Positions 46,953 to 59,685 are shown, counted from the first letter of the stretch. The stretch is 64,000 bases of DNA from Talpa occidentalis (GCF_014898055.3 NW_023601104.1:84861106-84925105); one strand, 5' to 3'. Notes: generated by a model from the sequence alone, not told the origin. A program made the numbers and translations.

Positions 46953-48140
46953 TAAAAAAGCAATTGATACAATTTTTAAGGACATCATTAAGTATACACT
47001 TGAAAGATGAGAAGGAAGCATGAAAAGAATAAGAATTTTTTTTTTTTTAGAAACTAGAGATTAGGTTAAGAGATTGAAAGAAGGAATGGCTGCAAAACTG
47101 AAAGGCTAATGTGGCTTGAACAGAATTATCAAAAGGGAATGTGGAAGGAGTTAAGTGGTAATTATTAACTCTGATTTATGTATAGTATTGTAAGCCATAG
47201 CAAACTTAGCTTTATTTTTCAGTCATCAAATAGAAGTAAGTTACTCTAAAAGGATTTTGATAATTACAAACTCATAATATGGTCCTAATGTATTAAAGAA
47301 GAGAGTGTCATTGAATGTCAAGAGTTACAATCCACCTGAATCATTCCTTGTTGTCCATATCTTTTGACTGCATTTGCACAACATAAGTCTACATAGTGAG
47401 ATAAATATATTTTATTTCAAAATTCATAACTTTTTTTTTAGATAGCAAGTAATAAGACCTCAAATAATGAAGAATTCACAGAAGAGTATATCCAATCTGT
47501 TGATTGCTGAATTCAGATGATGAGTTTAAATAACATAATTTGAGATAATAAGGATTATCGGAATAGATATTATGCATAAGGCATTTTGTGTAGGAAAAGG
47601 ATATGTCATTCATAGAATTTTCATAGAATCAGATACTGTAAGCATAAATTTAATAATTCAAGATTACAGTGTTATAGGGGGAAACAAAAAATAGCTTTAA
47701 ATTTAAATGCATAAAGAGAAATTAAGAAATTTTGTACACCAGTACTAATGGAAGTCCTTTGAAGAAGGTAATAATGGAACTAGAATTTGAAAGAATGGAC
47801 AGATCTTCTTCAAACAGACCACAATATGACATAGAGAACCTCCACATAGAGTAGAAGTTGTAAAGTGGGTTCACTTGGTCCCAATCTTTACCTTTTTTTA
47901 AAAATTAGAGAGTATATGCTTTAGTTAATCACAAGTCTCATCACAATTTATTATACAATACCATTTCAAACTTGATATATTTAAGTTACTCCTTGGCCAT
48001 TATAAACACTTGGTTTTACAACCCCTAAAGAGGAACTGAAAGGAAAAAAAAATATAGACATCTTACTTCGGTTACTTAGTAAACTAAGTTCTTAAATTTG
48101 GTTTCTAAGTAAACAGTTTTTAAATATCTTTTTCTCTGTT
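46953..48140. other. AT-rich intergenic DNA, nothing recognised
   Basis: T-run at about 47037-47050. No feature recognised. Confidence 0.5.
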
Positions 48141-48337
48141 AGGGTTCAGCAACCTATAGCCCAAGGCCCAGCCAAATCACAGCATCCATGTGTTTTTTAA
48201 ATAAGGTTTTATTGAAATACAGCCATACACATTTACTTAGTAGCTAAAAAAGATTGTTTTCTTGCTATAATGGTAGAGACCATATGGTATATAATACTAA
48301 AAATATTTTGATCTTGAATTTAAGTTTGCCAAGCTGT
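48141..48337. mobile_element. hAT-type non-autonomous DNA transposon relic
   Basis: Left end 'agggttcagcaacctatagc' and right end 'taagtttgccaagctgtgg' are degraded inverted ends. Inside, 'aataaggttttattgaaata', 'cagccatacacatttactta' and 'gtagagaccatatggtat' match a common mammalian hAT-Charlie-like element. Confidence 0.7.
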
Positions 48338-48895
48338 GGCACAAATAAAGTAACATTTTAGAGTAAGTTTGCTGAGTTATGTAAAGATACTACAACATCA
48401 ATATACACAATATATAGCCGAGGTCCATGTACTTCCTCTTATTTACAACTTCGTAGAGACTTTATGCTATAATTTGTCCAAAGAAGTCATATTGATAGGC
48501 AGAAAAGATATCCATTTGCTGAATTATCAACAAATCTATGAGTATAATTCTCCAATTCACTTGGCATCCCATCAGTGAAATCTGAAAGGGATCAGTATAC
48601 AAATGATCAATTTATCTACCTAACATCTTAAATACTACTTGCACAGAAAGATAAATGAAATAAATAACTGCAGCTCAGTAAAAATAATAACATTAAATTT
48701 TTAAAATTAAGTAACATAATAAGAAGAAAGGAATGGCATAAAAACAAAACAGACTTTAAAATAAAATGAACTGAAGTTCTTGATCTTGATTATATCTCCT
48801 GCAAATAATGGTAAGTAGATGGAAAGATGAATAAATCACATCATCATCATTCCAACTTCATCTTCAATGTCTGTCTGTCTATTCATTTGACTATT
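48338..48895. other. AT-rich intergenic DNA, nothing recognised
   Basis: No feature recognised. Confidence 0.5.
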
Positions 48896-48906
48896 AAAAT
48901 AAAGTA

Positions 48907-49184
48907 AGGGGCCTCCCCTGGTGCCTCAGCAGTTGAGCGCTGGGCTGCGCAACTGCGCACAGCCTCTGCAGCACCGGTTCAATCCCCGGCCACCAGCGAG
49001 TGTCCCACATGGCACAGCAGGACTCTCCTGTTGTGCCCGCTGCTCCCCTCAGCAGTGTGTTTCGCCAGTCTGCCTGTTCTGTTCCCCACTCTGGCTCTGG
49101 TGAATTCTCTCACCCTCCCGCACTTCTGACTATACCCAGTGCTTGTATAAATAAATAAATAAATAAATCTTAAAAAAATAAAAT
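48907..49184 (+). mobile_element. tRNA-headed SINE, type A/B intermediate, with TSD
   Basis: Starts 'ggggcctcccctggtgcctc', with B-box CGGTTCAATCCCC, 'gactctcctgttgtgcccgc' and tail (AAAT)4CTTAAAA. The TSD AAAATAAAGTA is at 48896-48906 and 49185-49195. Confidence 0.92.
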
Positions 49185-49319
49185 AAAATAAAGTACAGGC
49201 ACATATTTTAAAGCAACCCACAACATGATTAATAAGGGCAGTGTAGTAAAGAAACATAAAACTGCCCTGTGCTCTTCTGGAGCAATGATTAACCTTTGAG
49301 TTTATGAGCATTTTTGCAC

Positions 49320-50060
49320 TTGCTTCAAATAAAATATTTTATGAGTTCTTCCCTCCCAGGCAACTTGGATTAAACTTATCAGGCCCAGGAAGATAGTGAC
49401 CCCTAAGAGCTGTTCCCTTAGAAATCATAATCTTCTACTTTCCTTCATTATCTGAACATTCCTTGCGCAAAACATATGGAAACATCAAGGCAGGGATAAG
49501 GCAACTTGTCAAGGTCACATTCTACACCATATATATCATTCATGCTTAATTGATTTGCAGCCCCACCTAAAGATAGATCGCCATACATTATGAAGCCTGA
49601 GAATATGAAAAGATCATTTTTGCTGTCCATTAATTCCCACTTGGAATGGCTCCTGACTTTGCAAAACTTTTTGGCAGTGCTCTCCCTGATGGCTGATTAC
49701 TCCTGTTCAGTGTAGAAATAGGACAGGAGCGGGAAGATTTATCTTTCAGTAAATTGCTAATGAAATAACAAAGTGGGCTGGTATAACTCCAACTGCCATT
49801 TCCATACCACCCTCCAAAAACAGCAAGTCAAAAATGATTGAAATCACCAATATTTTGATTTCCTACAGATACCTAATTTAAAGGAGCACTTGCCTGAGCT
49901 TCAGAGGTGGCACCCTACACATGATAAAGAAATCAGGTTAACTGCTGTTTCCGCATTCTGACAGCTTATGTCTTCATGTGTGTCAGGAAAATCCATCATC
50001 CTGTTACCTCTTCCAAAACTGGGCTTTCACAGCAGGCTCAATATGAATCTGATCTAACTC
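49320..50060. other. Unique, balanced-composition block; possible conserved non-coding DNA
   Basis: Repeat-poor sequence with few homopolymers and homeodomain-type cores (for example 'cttaattgatttgc' near 49546 and 'ttgctaatgaaataac' near 49755). This is a texture argument only; conservation cannot be judged from one sequence. Confidence 0.2.
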
Positions 50061-52674
50061 AGATCCTCCTTCTCATTAAAGGGTACCCCCTTTTGATTGT
50101 TAGCTTTCCTTGTTTCTCTCCAATTTGAATAATGACCACCACCAGCAGAAAGACAAAAATGCCAAAAATATGTTTCCTGTCCATGGGCCTCTACTATGAT
50201 TTGTACTTTCTGATCAAGTAGCTTTCTAAAGGAGAAAATGGTAAACAGATGCCATGAAGCAAGTATAGATGAGACTTTAAAAATTATATCTCAGAAAATG
50301 CTATGACATTAGGGGACAAGAAAAATCAGAGAATTCCCTACTAACATATATTGTGTCATCAGAAAGAACTTCTGTTAAGAAAACAAAGTCATATACACAC
50401 ACCAAAACCCAAAACCAAATATTTTCTTATAAGCAATTTATCATAGCAAGGGAGACTTGTGAATGAGCCAAGAGATGGTTCTAAGCCAAAGATTAAAAAA
50501 ATTGAATTTATAATATGAGGACAGCTGAGTCATATCACATGCTGGTTTGCAAGACATGGGTTTGCCCATTTCCATTAGGGTTGTAAGCAAAGTTCATTTT
50601 GGGTTTACATTCACCATATGGTGTCAGGCAGCTGATTTTTGTTTGGTGAGATGTTTTTTCTGATACTTAGCCCCTTTTTAAACAATGTTATAAGAAATTT
50701 GTAAAGAAGGAATAGAGCTCTCTAATCAGAAGTTTAGAGATCAGGTTTCTAATCTTAGGTTGTTGAGAGAAATTCTAGTTAAGAATGGTCAGCCTCTCCA
50801 TGAAAAAAAAAATTGGCATGGGGAAGGGGTGTGGGGGGATTCTGCAATCCCAATCATGATTCACACTGGGGATAATTTAAAATGTCTGGGGACAGATATG
50901 AATATATTTCTCAGAATTGCAGGACCTGCTTTCCTGAGAATGATATCAAAATAGAGGTTCAGGCAAGGCCTCTAGCACCAAATTGTGTTCTGTTACCATG
51001 GACACCATAAACACCTACCATTTGCATAAATCTTTTTCTTGATATTTGAATAGGAATCCCGACAGGTGTGATAGGGAAATAAAGAAAAATAAGAAGAAAT
51101 TCTGTGTTGAAGTATGACCCTCCCCCTTTGCTAGCCTGTGAGTCTCTGTAGACAGGAATTAAGATGGTGTCTGCTCTGAGAAACATCACCCCATGGGGCT
51201 GCTCTGTCAGTAGAGTTAAGTAAGGCCTGTGTCATCATTATTTTGTGCCTTAGAATCATCAGGACAGTTACTTCTTTCCTTCATGTATGTTTATACCATT
51301 CACCAGGAACAACCTGGTTCTCTCAGGCACACTGTCAACTGTTGGACACTACCCGGCAGAGTTAGTCAATCTTTCACCTGACTCAGAAGTTCTTCCTCTG
51401 TGCCTCTGTGCTCTTGATTGCTGTTTTCAGTCATCATCCAAATTCTTTAACTACTAGAAAGTTTATCTGAAAGTTTTCTTGACCATCTTTCCCTAATGGA
51501 AAATTGATGGTCTAAATACAACTTACCTGGAAATTTGCTCCATCAAGCTGACTTTTCTTATGTTGCTCCTTCACATTGCATGAAGGAAAAAGTGCAACTG
51601 TTCTTACTTATCATGGCCATTCACTTCCTCCTCTAGAAATTCCAGTCTTGCATCTCTTGGCCTCTGGCTGTAACATACCCCGTCTCCTTCACCCCCACCC
51701 CGACCCTCCTTGCCCCCAGAGATATCATCTGCCAATTCCCAGAACACTCTATTTCTTGTGCCTCCTGGTTCATAGTATTTTCTTCCACACTGTTTCTTCC
51801 AGAATCCTAGAGGATTTCTACATCATCATGGATGGACATCTAACAAATTGGCCTCTCCATTTTATGATTTTTCTTTACTCTATTAAAATTATTTATAAAA
51901 TCAAAAGTACTAAACTATTCAGTCTCATGATGATAAGCTGCTAGAAATTTTCTCTACTTATAACAGCAGATCTCCCAAAACTCAATTTCACAAATTCCAT
52001 TCTCCAACAAACAATTTCTTACTAGCAGCTTACTCCATCTACTTTCTTACATCCAGCAATCTCCATAGCAACTGACATATAAAAAAATGAGAAATAATGT
52101 ATGGAAGTTAAGTATATATGAACACACATGAAATTCAGAAGTCTCAGAACTATCTGGCAACTTTCTGAGGGGCAACTGGTCTCCAACAATATGGCTTCTT
52201 GGGAATTCATTCCAGAGTTTGGGAATAAGCAGTGAGCATGCTCTCATTTTGTAGACATGGGGAAGAAAGTTCCTGTGATAGTGCTTTTGTATACTGTATA
52301 AGCACCCTGTAATTTCATTCATCTGTAAGGTTAGCAATATAGTTGAAAGCACAAGTGATGTATGTTGTCACCTGGGTCCTCACAGGAACTCTCCAGATGC
52401 AGGAACACTGCCCTTAGAGGTCAGTGCCATAAAAGTCCAGTGAGTTTTTAAAATGCAAGACTTAGTTGGAAAATCACCTGTTCCTCAACAACATGTGTTT
52501 ACTTCATTATTCAAGGAATATCGGAATTCATTATATTTCATAACTATAAGACACTTATTTTATAAAGAATGCATTACAATCTTTTTGTGAATGATTATTA
52601 AATACTAAATTATCAAAACAAATACTAAGTCATGACTTGTCTTATGAGTTTAACTCTGATTAGGATATGTTTAC
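50061..52674. other. Mostly unique AT-rich DNA
   Basis: No gene recognised. A C-rich pyrimidine stretch at 51680-51720 lies in a block (51560-51850) that may be L2-derived, but the match is too weak to call. The block 50960-51450 is less AT-rich and unassigned. Confidence 0.4.
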
Positions 52675-52683
52675 TTGATGGAT

Positions 52684-52948
52684 TTTTTTTTAAAGATTTA
52701 TTTATTTATTTATACAAGCACTGGGTACAGTCAGAAGCGTGGGAGGGTGAGAGAATTCACCAGAGCCAGAGCGGAGAGCAGAACATGCAGAGTGACGAAG
52801 TACACTGCTGAGGGGAGCAGCGGGCAGCAGGAGAGGTCTGCGCGCCATGTGGGACCCTCGCCCAGGGGCCAGGGATCGAACCTGCGCTGCAGAGGCTGTG
52901 GGCAGCTTCGCAGCCCAGCGCTCCACTGCTGCGCCACCAGGGGAGGCC
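52684..52948 (-). mobile_element. tRNA-headed SINE, type A, full length
   Basis: Antisense copy from 'tttaaagatttatttattta' to 'gctgcgccaccaggggaggc', with B-box complement 'gggatcgaacctgc'. Target repeats are short (TTGATGG / CTGATGAGG). Its head faces that of the SINE at 53031. Confidence 0.92.
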
Positions 52949-53030
52949 CTGATGAGGAACATTTTGATCCCTTGAGTAGACTGTGTGCTCTTACTCTTCT
53001 TACAGGTATCAATATTATCATCATGTTTAG

Positions 53031-53299
53031 GGCCTCCCTGGTGGCACAAGGGGTTAAAGTGTCAGCCCTAAGAAGCTATCACCAGCCACTGTAGTATGAG
53101 TTTGATTTCCTGCCAGGGAGCTGACCCACATGGCACAGTAAACCTCTCCTGTCTTGCCTGCTGCTACCCTCAGCAGTGTATTTCAGTGGATCTGCCTAGT
53201 CTGCTCCCCACTCTGTCTCTGGTGAATCCTCTCATCCCTTGCACCTCTGTCCTATACCCCAGCTCTTGTATGCATAAATAAATAAATCTTTTTTAAAAT
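53031..53299 (+). mobile_element. tRNA-headed SINE, type C, full length with TSD
   Basis: Starts 'ggcctccctggtggcacaag' then 'gggttaaagtg', with a decayed B-box (GAGTTTGATTTCC) and tail 'tgtatgcataaataaataaa'. The 13-bp TSD TCATCATGTTTAG is exact at 53018-53030 and 53300-53312. Confidence 0.94.
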
Positions 53300-53312
53300 T
53301 CATCATGTTTAG

Positions 53313-55193
53313 ATAATTTATGTCTCTATACTCTTCCCCCATTCCTGCATGGGAAACTCCAGAAGTTCAAAGGAAAACTATCTTATTTTTGTATATCAAA
53401 TACATTTTATTGTGGTTGACATTTAGTAGGTTTTTACTTGAATATTGTAAGCTCTTTAAAAATAAGAATTACTTTACTTTCCACTTTCTTCTACCTCTTA
53501 TTCCATCATTAGTATAATAATGTGAGGAGAACCCATAGGTTCTGGAGTTGTGATGTGTGAATTTTGTTCATTTGGAATAATATCTGCATTTAATATAAGG
53601 ATCTGTACTATTTTAAGTTATACATGTCATATTAATAGCGATTTTACATTTCCTTGCTGTTAATTAATGTGATGATTTTGTATAGAAAAGGGGGCATTTT
53701 TAAAGTCATCTAAGGCTGAATTTAATAATAAAGAAAGGGCTTAAAATCATCAGAAAGACAGAGTTACCTTTCCCAGAAGAAAATGCTTGTCAACCCCAGG
53801 TTACTTCCATTAGTACACAAAGACATCTCAAAACTAAGTATACTTTCTTTAAAATTTTTAAAACACATATGCTCATAAAAAATGGGCCTCATGAGACTGG
53901 AACTGTGTTTTGTTCACCAAGGTTTATACCAGCCACCAAGGGAGACCTCTGCTAAGAGGATGCCTCATGGAAGGAAATGGCTATCTCAGCATTCTGCTCC
54001 CGAATGGATGACACAGCTCCCCCAATCAGGCCAGGAGAGAGGGGTCCAGGTTAACAGGACTATGTCACCAGGAAGCTTGTTCTATTACATTCATCTCTTT
54101 CTGAGAATGTGAACCAGATGTTCTCTGACCATGTAAAACCAGGATTCAGCATCCAAGAGAAATCCTTGCCTTTTGTTTGTATCTGCTGCTAACACCTGCC
54201 TTATTACCTTTAACTCCCTCAAGAGCCTTCTATGTGGGACTCAGAGACAAAGAGCATAAAAAAACTGATTAGAATTTGGAAGAGGAATCTGCCATTCTGG
54301 TGCAACTGTGATGACTCAGAGGTTAGATAATACCACTTAGAAGAGGTAACCGTGGCAAGGGTAGAATTTGTAATGCAAAATAGGGTTTATTTATTGAGTT
54401 CCAACATTTAGATATAAACTGTCACTGCTTCATGGCAAAATGTCCTCCATTCCTCCCCACCTTGCTCAAAGAAGCTGTCAGGTCAGGAAAGGGGAAAAAT
54501 GAAACAAATGCTTTTTCTCTTTCAATTTCCCAGCGGGGGAGTCCTGTTGAAATGCCAGGCATGCCCTGCTGCTTTCTGCATCAACAGATGGCAGACGGCT
54601 GCAGCCCTTGTGTTTGTTTCCCATTCAGCAAATTGCAGGTCACATCTGGTCTAGCCTCTGCTTGGTCTGAGCAGATGGGAGTTCACATTCTTTATAGGTG
54701 GCTGGTTTAAAAAAAAAGAGAAAGAAGGAGTGAGAGAGGAATCTAGAAATAAAAGAGAAAGAGAGAGAAGTATTTAAAATGGTGACAAGGAAATCTGAAC
54801 AGCTGGTAGGATTTCAGTATCAGCAAACCAGTTAGCCAGACCACAGCCAATAGTGAGTGGAACAGAATCACACTTTCAGGCAGCCAAGCAATCCAGAACA
54901 CTAAAGAACAAACTTCCAGATGCTGCAAAGAAAATGAACACACATTTCAATTTACCATCCAGAGATGCTATGATTTACATTACTCTTACCCTGATTTTTT
55001 CAACTAAAATTTTAAGAGTATTATTTATATTTTACATACCCTTCTGTTACTCTAAGTCACTTATATGCCATTGGAAGATTATTTAAAATTGATCAATAGT
55101 CCACTAAATCACCATCCAGTTGACCAAAAATATTATATTTGTGTGTTTGGGGGAAGCAAGAATGTTCCTGAGCTAAGTTTGTCATGCAAAGAA
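53313..55193. other. Mostly unique DNA; two less AT-rich blocks
   Basis: 53880-54120 and 54430-54690 are less AT-rich than their neighbourhood and repeat-poor, with E-box-like CAGATGGCAGACGGCTG near 54584. Splice or coding signals are not convincing. An AGAGAA-rich simple tract lies at 54718-54770, and a weak L2-like phrase near 53400-53470. Confidence 0.4.
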
Positions 55194-55293
55194 GCAGTTC
55201 TTGCATTTGGATGCTCATGATAATCATCAGTTGTGGTTATTAAATATGCAGACGTTACAGACCCCAACCCCACTGACTGAGTCAGTGGATCTA
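55194..55293 (+). mobile_element. MER5-like hAT fragment
   Basis: 'cagttcttgcatttggatgc', 'tcatgataatcatcag' and 'gaccccaaccccactgactg' followed by 'agtcagtggatct' follow MER5 order, with the right part missing. Confidence 0.5.
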
Positions 55294-55296
55294 AAG

Positions 55297-55490
55297 CAAT
55301 GTTTGTAAAACTTACTGTGCTGAAAACTCACCTGGCATCTTCTTTAAATACATAGGTTCGGTACCTCACTTGAACTTATATCTTTTATGATGTTGATTCA
55401 GCAATTCTGGAAAATGACCTGATAAATGTACATTTCCAATACTTACACCATGATTTTTTTTTAATGTCAAGGAAGTTTGAAGAACACTGG
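55297..55490 (+). mobile_element. MER5A-like hAT element
   Basis: 'gcaatgtttgtaaaacttac', 'gaaaactcacctggcatctt' and 'ttgattcagcaattctgg', then the right end 'agtttgaagaacactgg'. These correspond to MER5A including its CAGTGGTTCTCAAAC-type ends. Confidence 0.65.
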
Positions 55491-56489
55491 TTTGGAATAA
55501 GGCTTGGAGAGCTTTCTGTTTAAAAAATTCAGATGTTAAGGGAAGCTTGTAAATATCTGACAGATAGATTAATGTTTGGCAGGAGTGTCTCCAGCATACG
55601 GTAGCATGCCTAGCAGAGAACTTTTATCATTGAAATCCCATTTTATAACCTTGGTCATTCTCAGACACCTTAAACACTGTCAATGCAAAAATAAGAAGCA
55701 AAAGATTTTGTTTAGCCAACAAGTTATTTTGTGTAAGACAGAGACAGTTAAGAATGTATTTTTGTATTCATGTTTGTTCATATAGTCACTTGTGCTATAC
55801 CACTTGTTTTGAAAATGTGAGTTTGTTCCCATGAATTTGATGTATTAAGGAACAATTTGAGCACACTGAGAATTTCACCTTTGCTTATGAATCATTTTGT
55901 CTGCAAAAATCCCCAGGAAGACATAGAAAACCACATCTAGTTGAGCTAAATTGAATAAAAATATGCAAAATGCACAGGTATGCATACACACACCTCTCAA
56001 ACAACTTCATGTGGCTTCCTTGTGTTATGAGCCATACCTGTGCACATCTGGGTTTAAAATTGTCCATTGAACTTCAGGTAATCCACCTTCTACCTCCACT
56101 CAACACAACAACCCACAAAATGTATCCCTTCAGACAGAGCCCTACACTCATCTCATTTTTTTCTCAGTCTATATATTTTCTCTTTTCCCTGATATTTTCT
56201 CTTTCTCTCTATTGATAGCTTTCTTTTGCAATTTCTTTTGGACCACAGGGTGATAGGCATAGGAGTTAGGTGAGCATTTCAGTGAGAGAATGGATGTCCA
56301 TTTTTTATGGAAACTCATGGTCTTTCTTTGATTAAAGAGTCATTTTTACAATATTAGACATTTCTTAGCGATTTTTATGTGGGTCAAGTTGTGCTACTCT
56401 TCTTAGTATTTTTCTCACTTTTCTATGTATTACTGTCAAATGTCTCAATCTTGCATCCCTAAACCCATATTTAAGTCCCATGTATTTTT
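55491..56489. other. AT-rich intergenic DNA, nothing recognised
   Basis: No feature recognised. Confidence 0.5.
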
Positions 56490-57135
56490 TTTTAGTAAAT
56501 TTTGTTTTGTAAAACACTTTTAGATAATAGAAACATGAAGAACATCCAGAGACTTGTCATATAGTCAAGCCCAGTTTCCCTTATAATTAACATCTATGTT
56601 AGTATGGTACACTTGCCACCTATGTGAATAAATATTGATACACTGTCATTAAAAAAAGTTTATACTTTCCTCTCATTCCCTTAGTTTTTCCCTAAGGTAT
56701 TTTTTTTTTCTATTCCAAGATTCCTTCTAGAACACCATGTTACATTTATCAGCATGTCTCCTTAGGCTCCTTGTTGCTTTGACAATTTTTGTGTGTGTTT
56801 TATAACTTTTACACTTTTGAGGAGTATTGGTCGAGTGTTTGTAGAATATCCCTTAATTAAGATTTGTCTGGTGTTCTCCCATAAAAAGATTGAAAATTTG
56901 AGGTTTGGAGAGGAGTACCCACAGAGTTATAATGTCCTATCACAGCATTATGTGAAAGATATACACAATTAACACAATTTATGACTATTTATATTAACCT
57001 CCCTCACATGGATGAGGTTGGAGTTTGAGACTTCTTCACTGAAAAGTCATTCTTTTTTCTCTTCCCATGCTGTGCTCATTGGAAAAAAGTTACCACATGC
57101 AGCCCACCCTTAAGCAATGAAGAGTTCCATTTTCT

Positions 57136-57403
57136 TTTTCCTTTTTAAATATTTATTTATTTACGCATACGAGAGCTGGGATACAGGCCAGATGTGGGGG
57201 GCTGAGGGGATTACCAGAGACAGAGTGGGGAGCAGAACAGGCAGATTGACTGAAATACACTGCTGAGGGGAGCATTGGGAGAGTCAGGAGAGGTCTGCTG
57301 CGCCATGTGGGTTGCTCCCTGGCAGGGGATCAAACTCGTGCTGCGGGGGCTGCAGATAGTTTCATAGGTTGCATCTTAATCCCTGGTGTCACCAGGGAGG
57401 CCC
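57136..57403 (-). mobile_element. tRNA-headed SINE, type C, inserted in L1, with TSD
   Basis: Antisense copy; AGTTCCATTTTCT is exact at 57123-57135 and 57404-57416. Carries 'cactgctgaggggagcattg' and a decayed head 'ctggtgtcaccagggaggcc'. Confidence 0.93.
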
Positions 57404-58239
57404 AGTTCCATTTTCTAAGGAGAAAACATGTATAAAAATTATTTAGAACTTTTCTGCACATGCCAACATTTCTGTTTTCTCCATCTACTTGTTTCTGCAA
57501 TCTCTTATTTACATTATCGTGTGTCCCATGCCTCTGTTTCTAGCCTCCTTATGTTTGTTGCCTCCTTATTTCCTGGTTTCAAGATGCTCCAAACTCATTC
57601 AGTTAAATTTGCTTCCCATTCTAGAATTACTCATTTCTCCAAGGATACAGATTTCATTTATCAGAGAATGGTACAAAGAATCAAGACCTGGTTGTTAGAC
57701 GTGATTGTTGCTGCTGAGCTGTCTTTGATTCTAAATCTCTATGTGCACATTACTTTAAATAAGCTCATGACTTTTTATCTGTATCTATATTAAGTGAAAC
57801 GTGTTTACCGAGCTGTTTCCAACTGTAGTGCAATATCACATGGGTCATTCAAGCCTTTGTTATTTGCTTGTTTGCAACCTTAAAGTACATCAAAGAGAAA
57901 TGGGCTCTCATCACCTCCCATTATTCATTTACTTAATTTTTCATTTCTCCACACATGAAGAACAGGATGAATTGTTAACTCAATTGTTAACCCATAAGGT
58001 CATAAGAACTAATTTTATAGAATGCTGTCTTCATGTATAGTCTCTTTTGCCCTTATGCTTGCCAATTTCACTTATTCCAAAGTTGGTTACATCAGCAACT
58101 TTTCCTCCACCACTTTCTGGGAGATTGTTATACATATTTGCAATACACTTAGATTGATTTGTCACAGCTTGCATTCTATTTAGGGACTCTAAACCTCCAA
58201 AACGTTATGTTGTTGTTGTTGTTGTTTTAAATGTTTTTT

Positions 58240-58513
58240 TTTTTTTTTAAAGATTTATTTATTTATACAAGCACTGGGTACAGACAGAAGTGCCGGAGGG
58301 TGAGAGAATTCACCAGAGCCAGAGCGGGGAGCAGAGCAAGCAGAAGGACCAAAGTACACTGCTGAGGGGAGCAGCGGGCGGCAGGAGAGGTCTGCGCGCC
58401 ATGTGGGACCCTCCTCCGGTGGCTGGGGAGCAGCCGGGGATCGAACCACCGCTGCAGAGGCTGCGGGCAGCTTCGCAACCCAGCACTCAACCTCTGCGCC
58501 ACTGGGGAGGCCC
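58240..58513 (-). mobile_element. tRNA-headed SINE, type A, inserted in L1
   Basis: Antisense copy from 'aaagatttatttatttatac' to 'ctctgcgccactggggaggc', with B-box complement 'gggatcgaaccacc'. The target repeat is T-rich (TGTTTTTTT at 58232-58240 and 58514-58522) and beside a (GTTT)n tract, so the boundary is soft. Confidence 0.9.
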
Positions 58514-59090
58514 TGTTTTTTTTTTTTTGTTTGTTTGTTTTTTTGTTTGTTTGTTTTTTTAATTGACAAATCTCCTATTTCACCTACTCAACTCTCCCCT
58601 CTTTTCCTGAAACTTCTGTTGCTATCGTTTTGCTCCATCCAAAATGACAAATAAAAAGGGACTTCTTATGTGTAACGATATGCATTTAAAATTATCCATT
58701 TATTTTTTGACTTAATGGCTCACATTTTAAAGTAACTGAAATGTTTTCTTTTGTAAAGATGTGCCAATTGTTTATTCACTTATGAATTAAGCTATTCTAA
58801 CTGTCACATGCAGGTTTTTATATGAACATGAATTTCCAAATCAGCTTGATAATTACTTAGGAGCACAATTTCTGGATTATATGGTAAGACTATAACTTTG
58901 TTTAAAAAAAAATATGACACAGTCTTCCAAAATGAGTATATAGTTATGCACTTCTACAATGAATGAGAGTTTCTGTTTTTCATCTTTTGAAGAAATTAAT
59001 GTTGTCAGTTTTTTGTATTATAGGCAGCATAATAAATTTGTAGTGCTATCCCAATTTTGTTCTGATTTTCTATTTAAAAATCAATGTTGA

Positions 59091-59369
59091 GGGCCTCCTC
59101 GGTGGCACAGCGGTTTGAGCACCGCACTGTGAGGCTTTCTGCAGCCTCTGCAGCGCCAGTCCAATTCATGGCAGGCCAGGGGGATACCCACATGGCACAG
59201 CAGACCTCTTCTGCCCCTCCTGCTGTTCCCTTCAGCAGTGTCTTTGGTCCACCTGCCTGTTCTTCCCCCTGCTCTGTCTCTGGTGAATAATCTCATCCTC
59301 CCATGCCTCTGACCTGTACCCCAGTTCTTGTATAAATAAATAAATCTTAAAAAAATATATAAAGAAATG
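59091..59369 (+). mobile_element. tRNA-headed SINE, type B, inserted in L1, with TSD
   Basis: Starts 'gggcctcctcggtggcacag', with a degraded B-box (AGTCCAATTCATG). The 15-bp TSD AAAAATCAATGTTGA is exact at 59076-59090 and 59370-59384. Confidence 0.94.
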
Positions 59370-59571
59370 AAAAATCAATGTTGAATGTCTTTGCATATGC
59401 TTATTTTTCATATATATAATTTTTATGGTGAAGTGTCTGGTCATATATTTGCTCCTTTTTAATTGTTTATTTCCTTATTGATGCTGTTTATATTTGATTA
59501 CTAGAAACTTAAAAGCTATGTGTTTTGTAACTTTTTCCCCCAGTCTATGAACTTTCCTTTCCTTTTATTTT

Positions 59572-59685
59572 ATTTTATTTATTTATTTATTTATTTTGTG
59601 AGACCCTTGCCGGCGGCAGGGAAATGAACCGGCGCTGCAGAGGCTATGGGCCCAGAGCTCAACTGCTGTGCCACCAGGGGAGGGC
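59572..59685 (-). mobile_element. Head-only short SINE (about 114 bp) with TSD
   Basis: The antisense tail (ATTTATTTATTT) runs directly into the tRNA-like head ('ggaaatgaaccggcgctgca' to 'gctgtgccaccaggggaggg'), and the LTR-like body is absent. The 16-bp TSD CCTTTCCTTTTATTTT is exact at 59556-59571 and 59686-59701, so this form integrated as such. Confidence 0.85.

Noticed and set aside
51576..51944. 122-codon plus-strand open frame over a C-rich stretch
   Set aside because: Lies in a possibly L2-derived block; no family signature.
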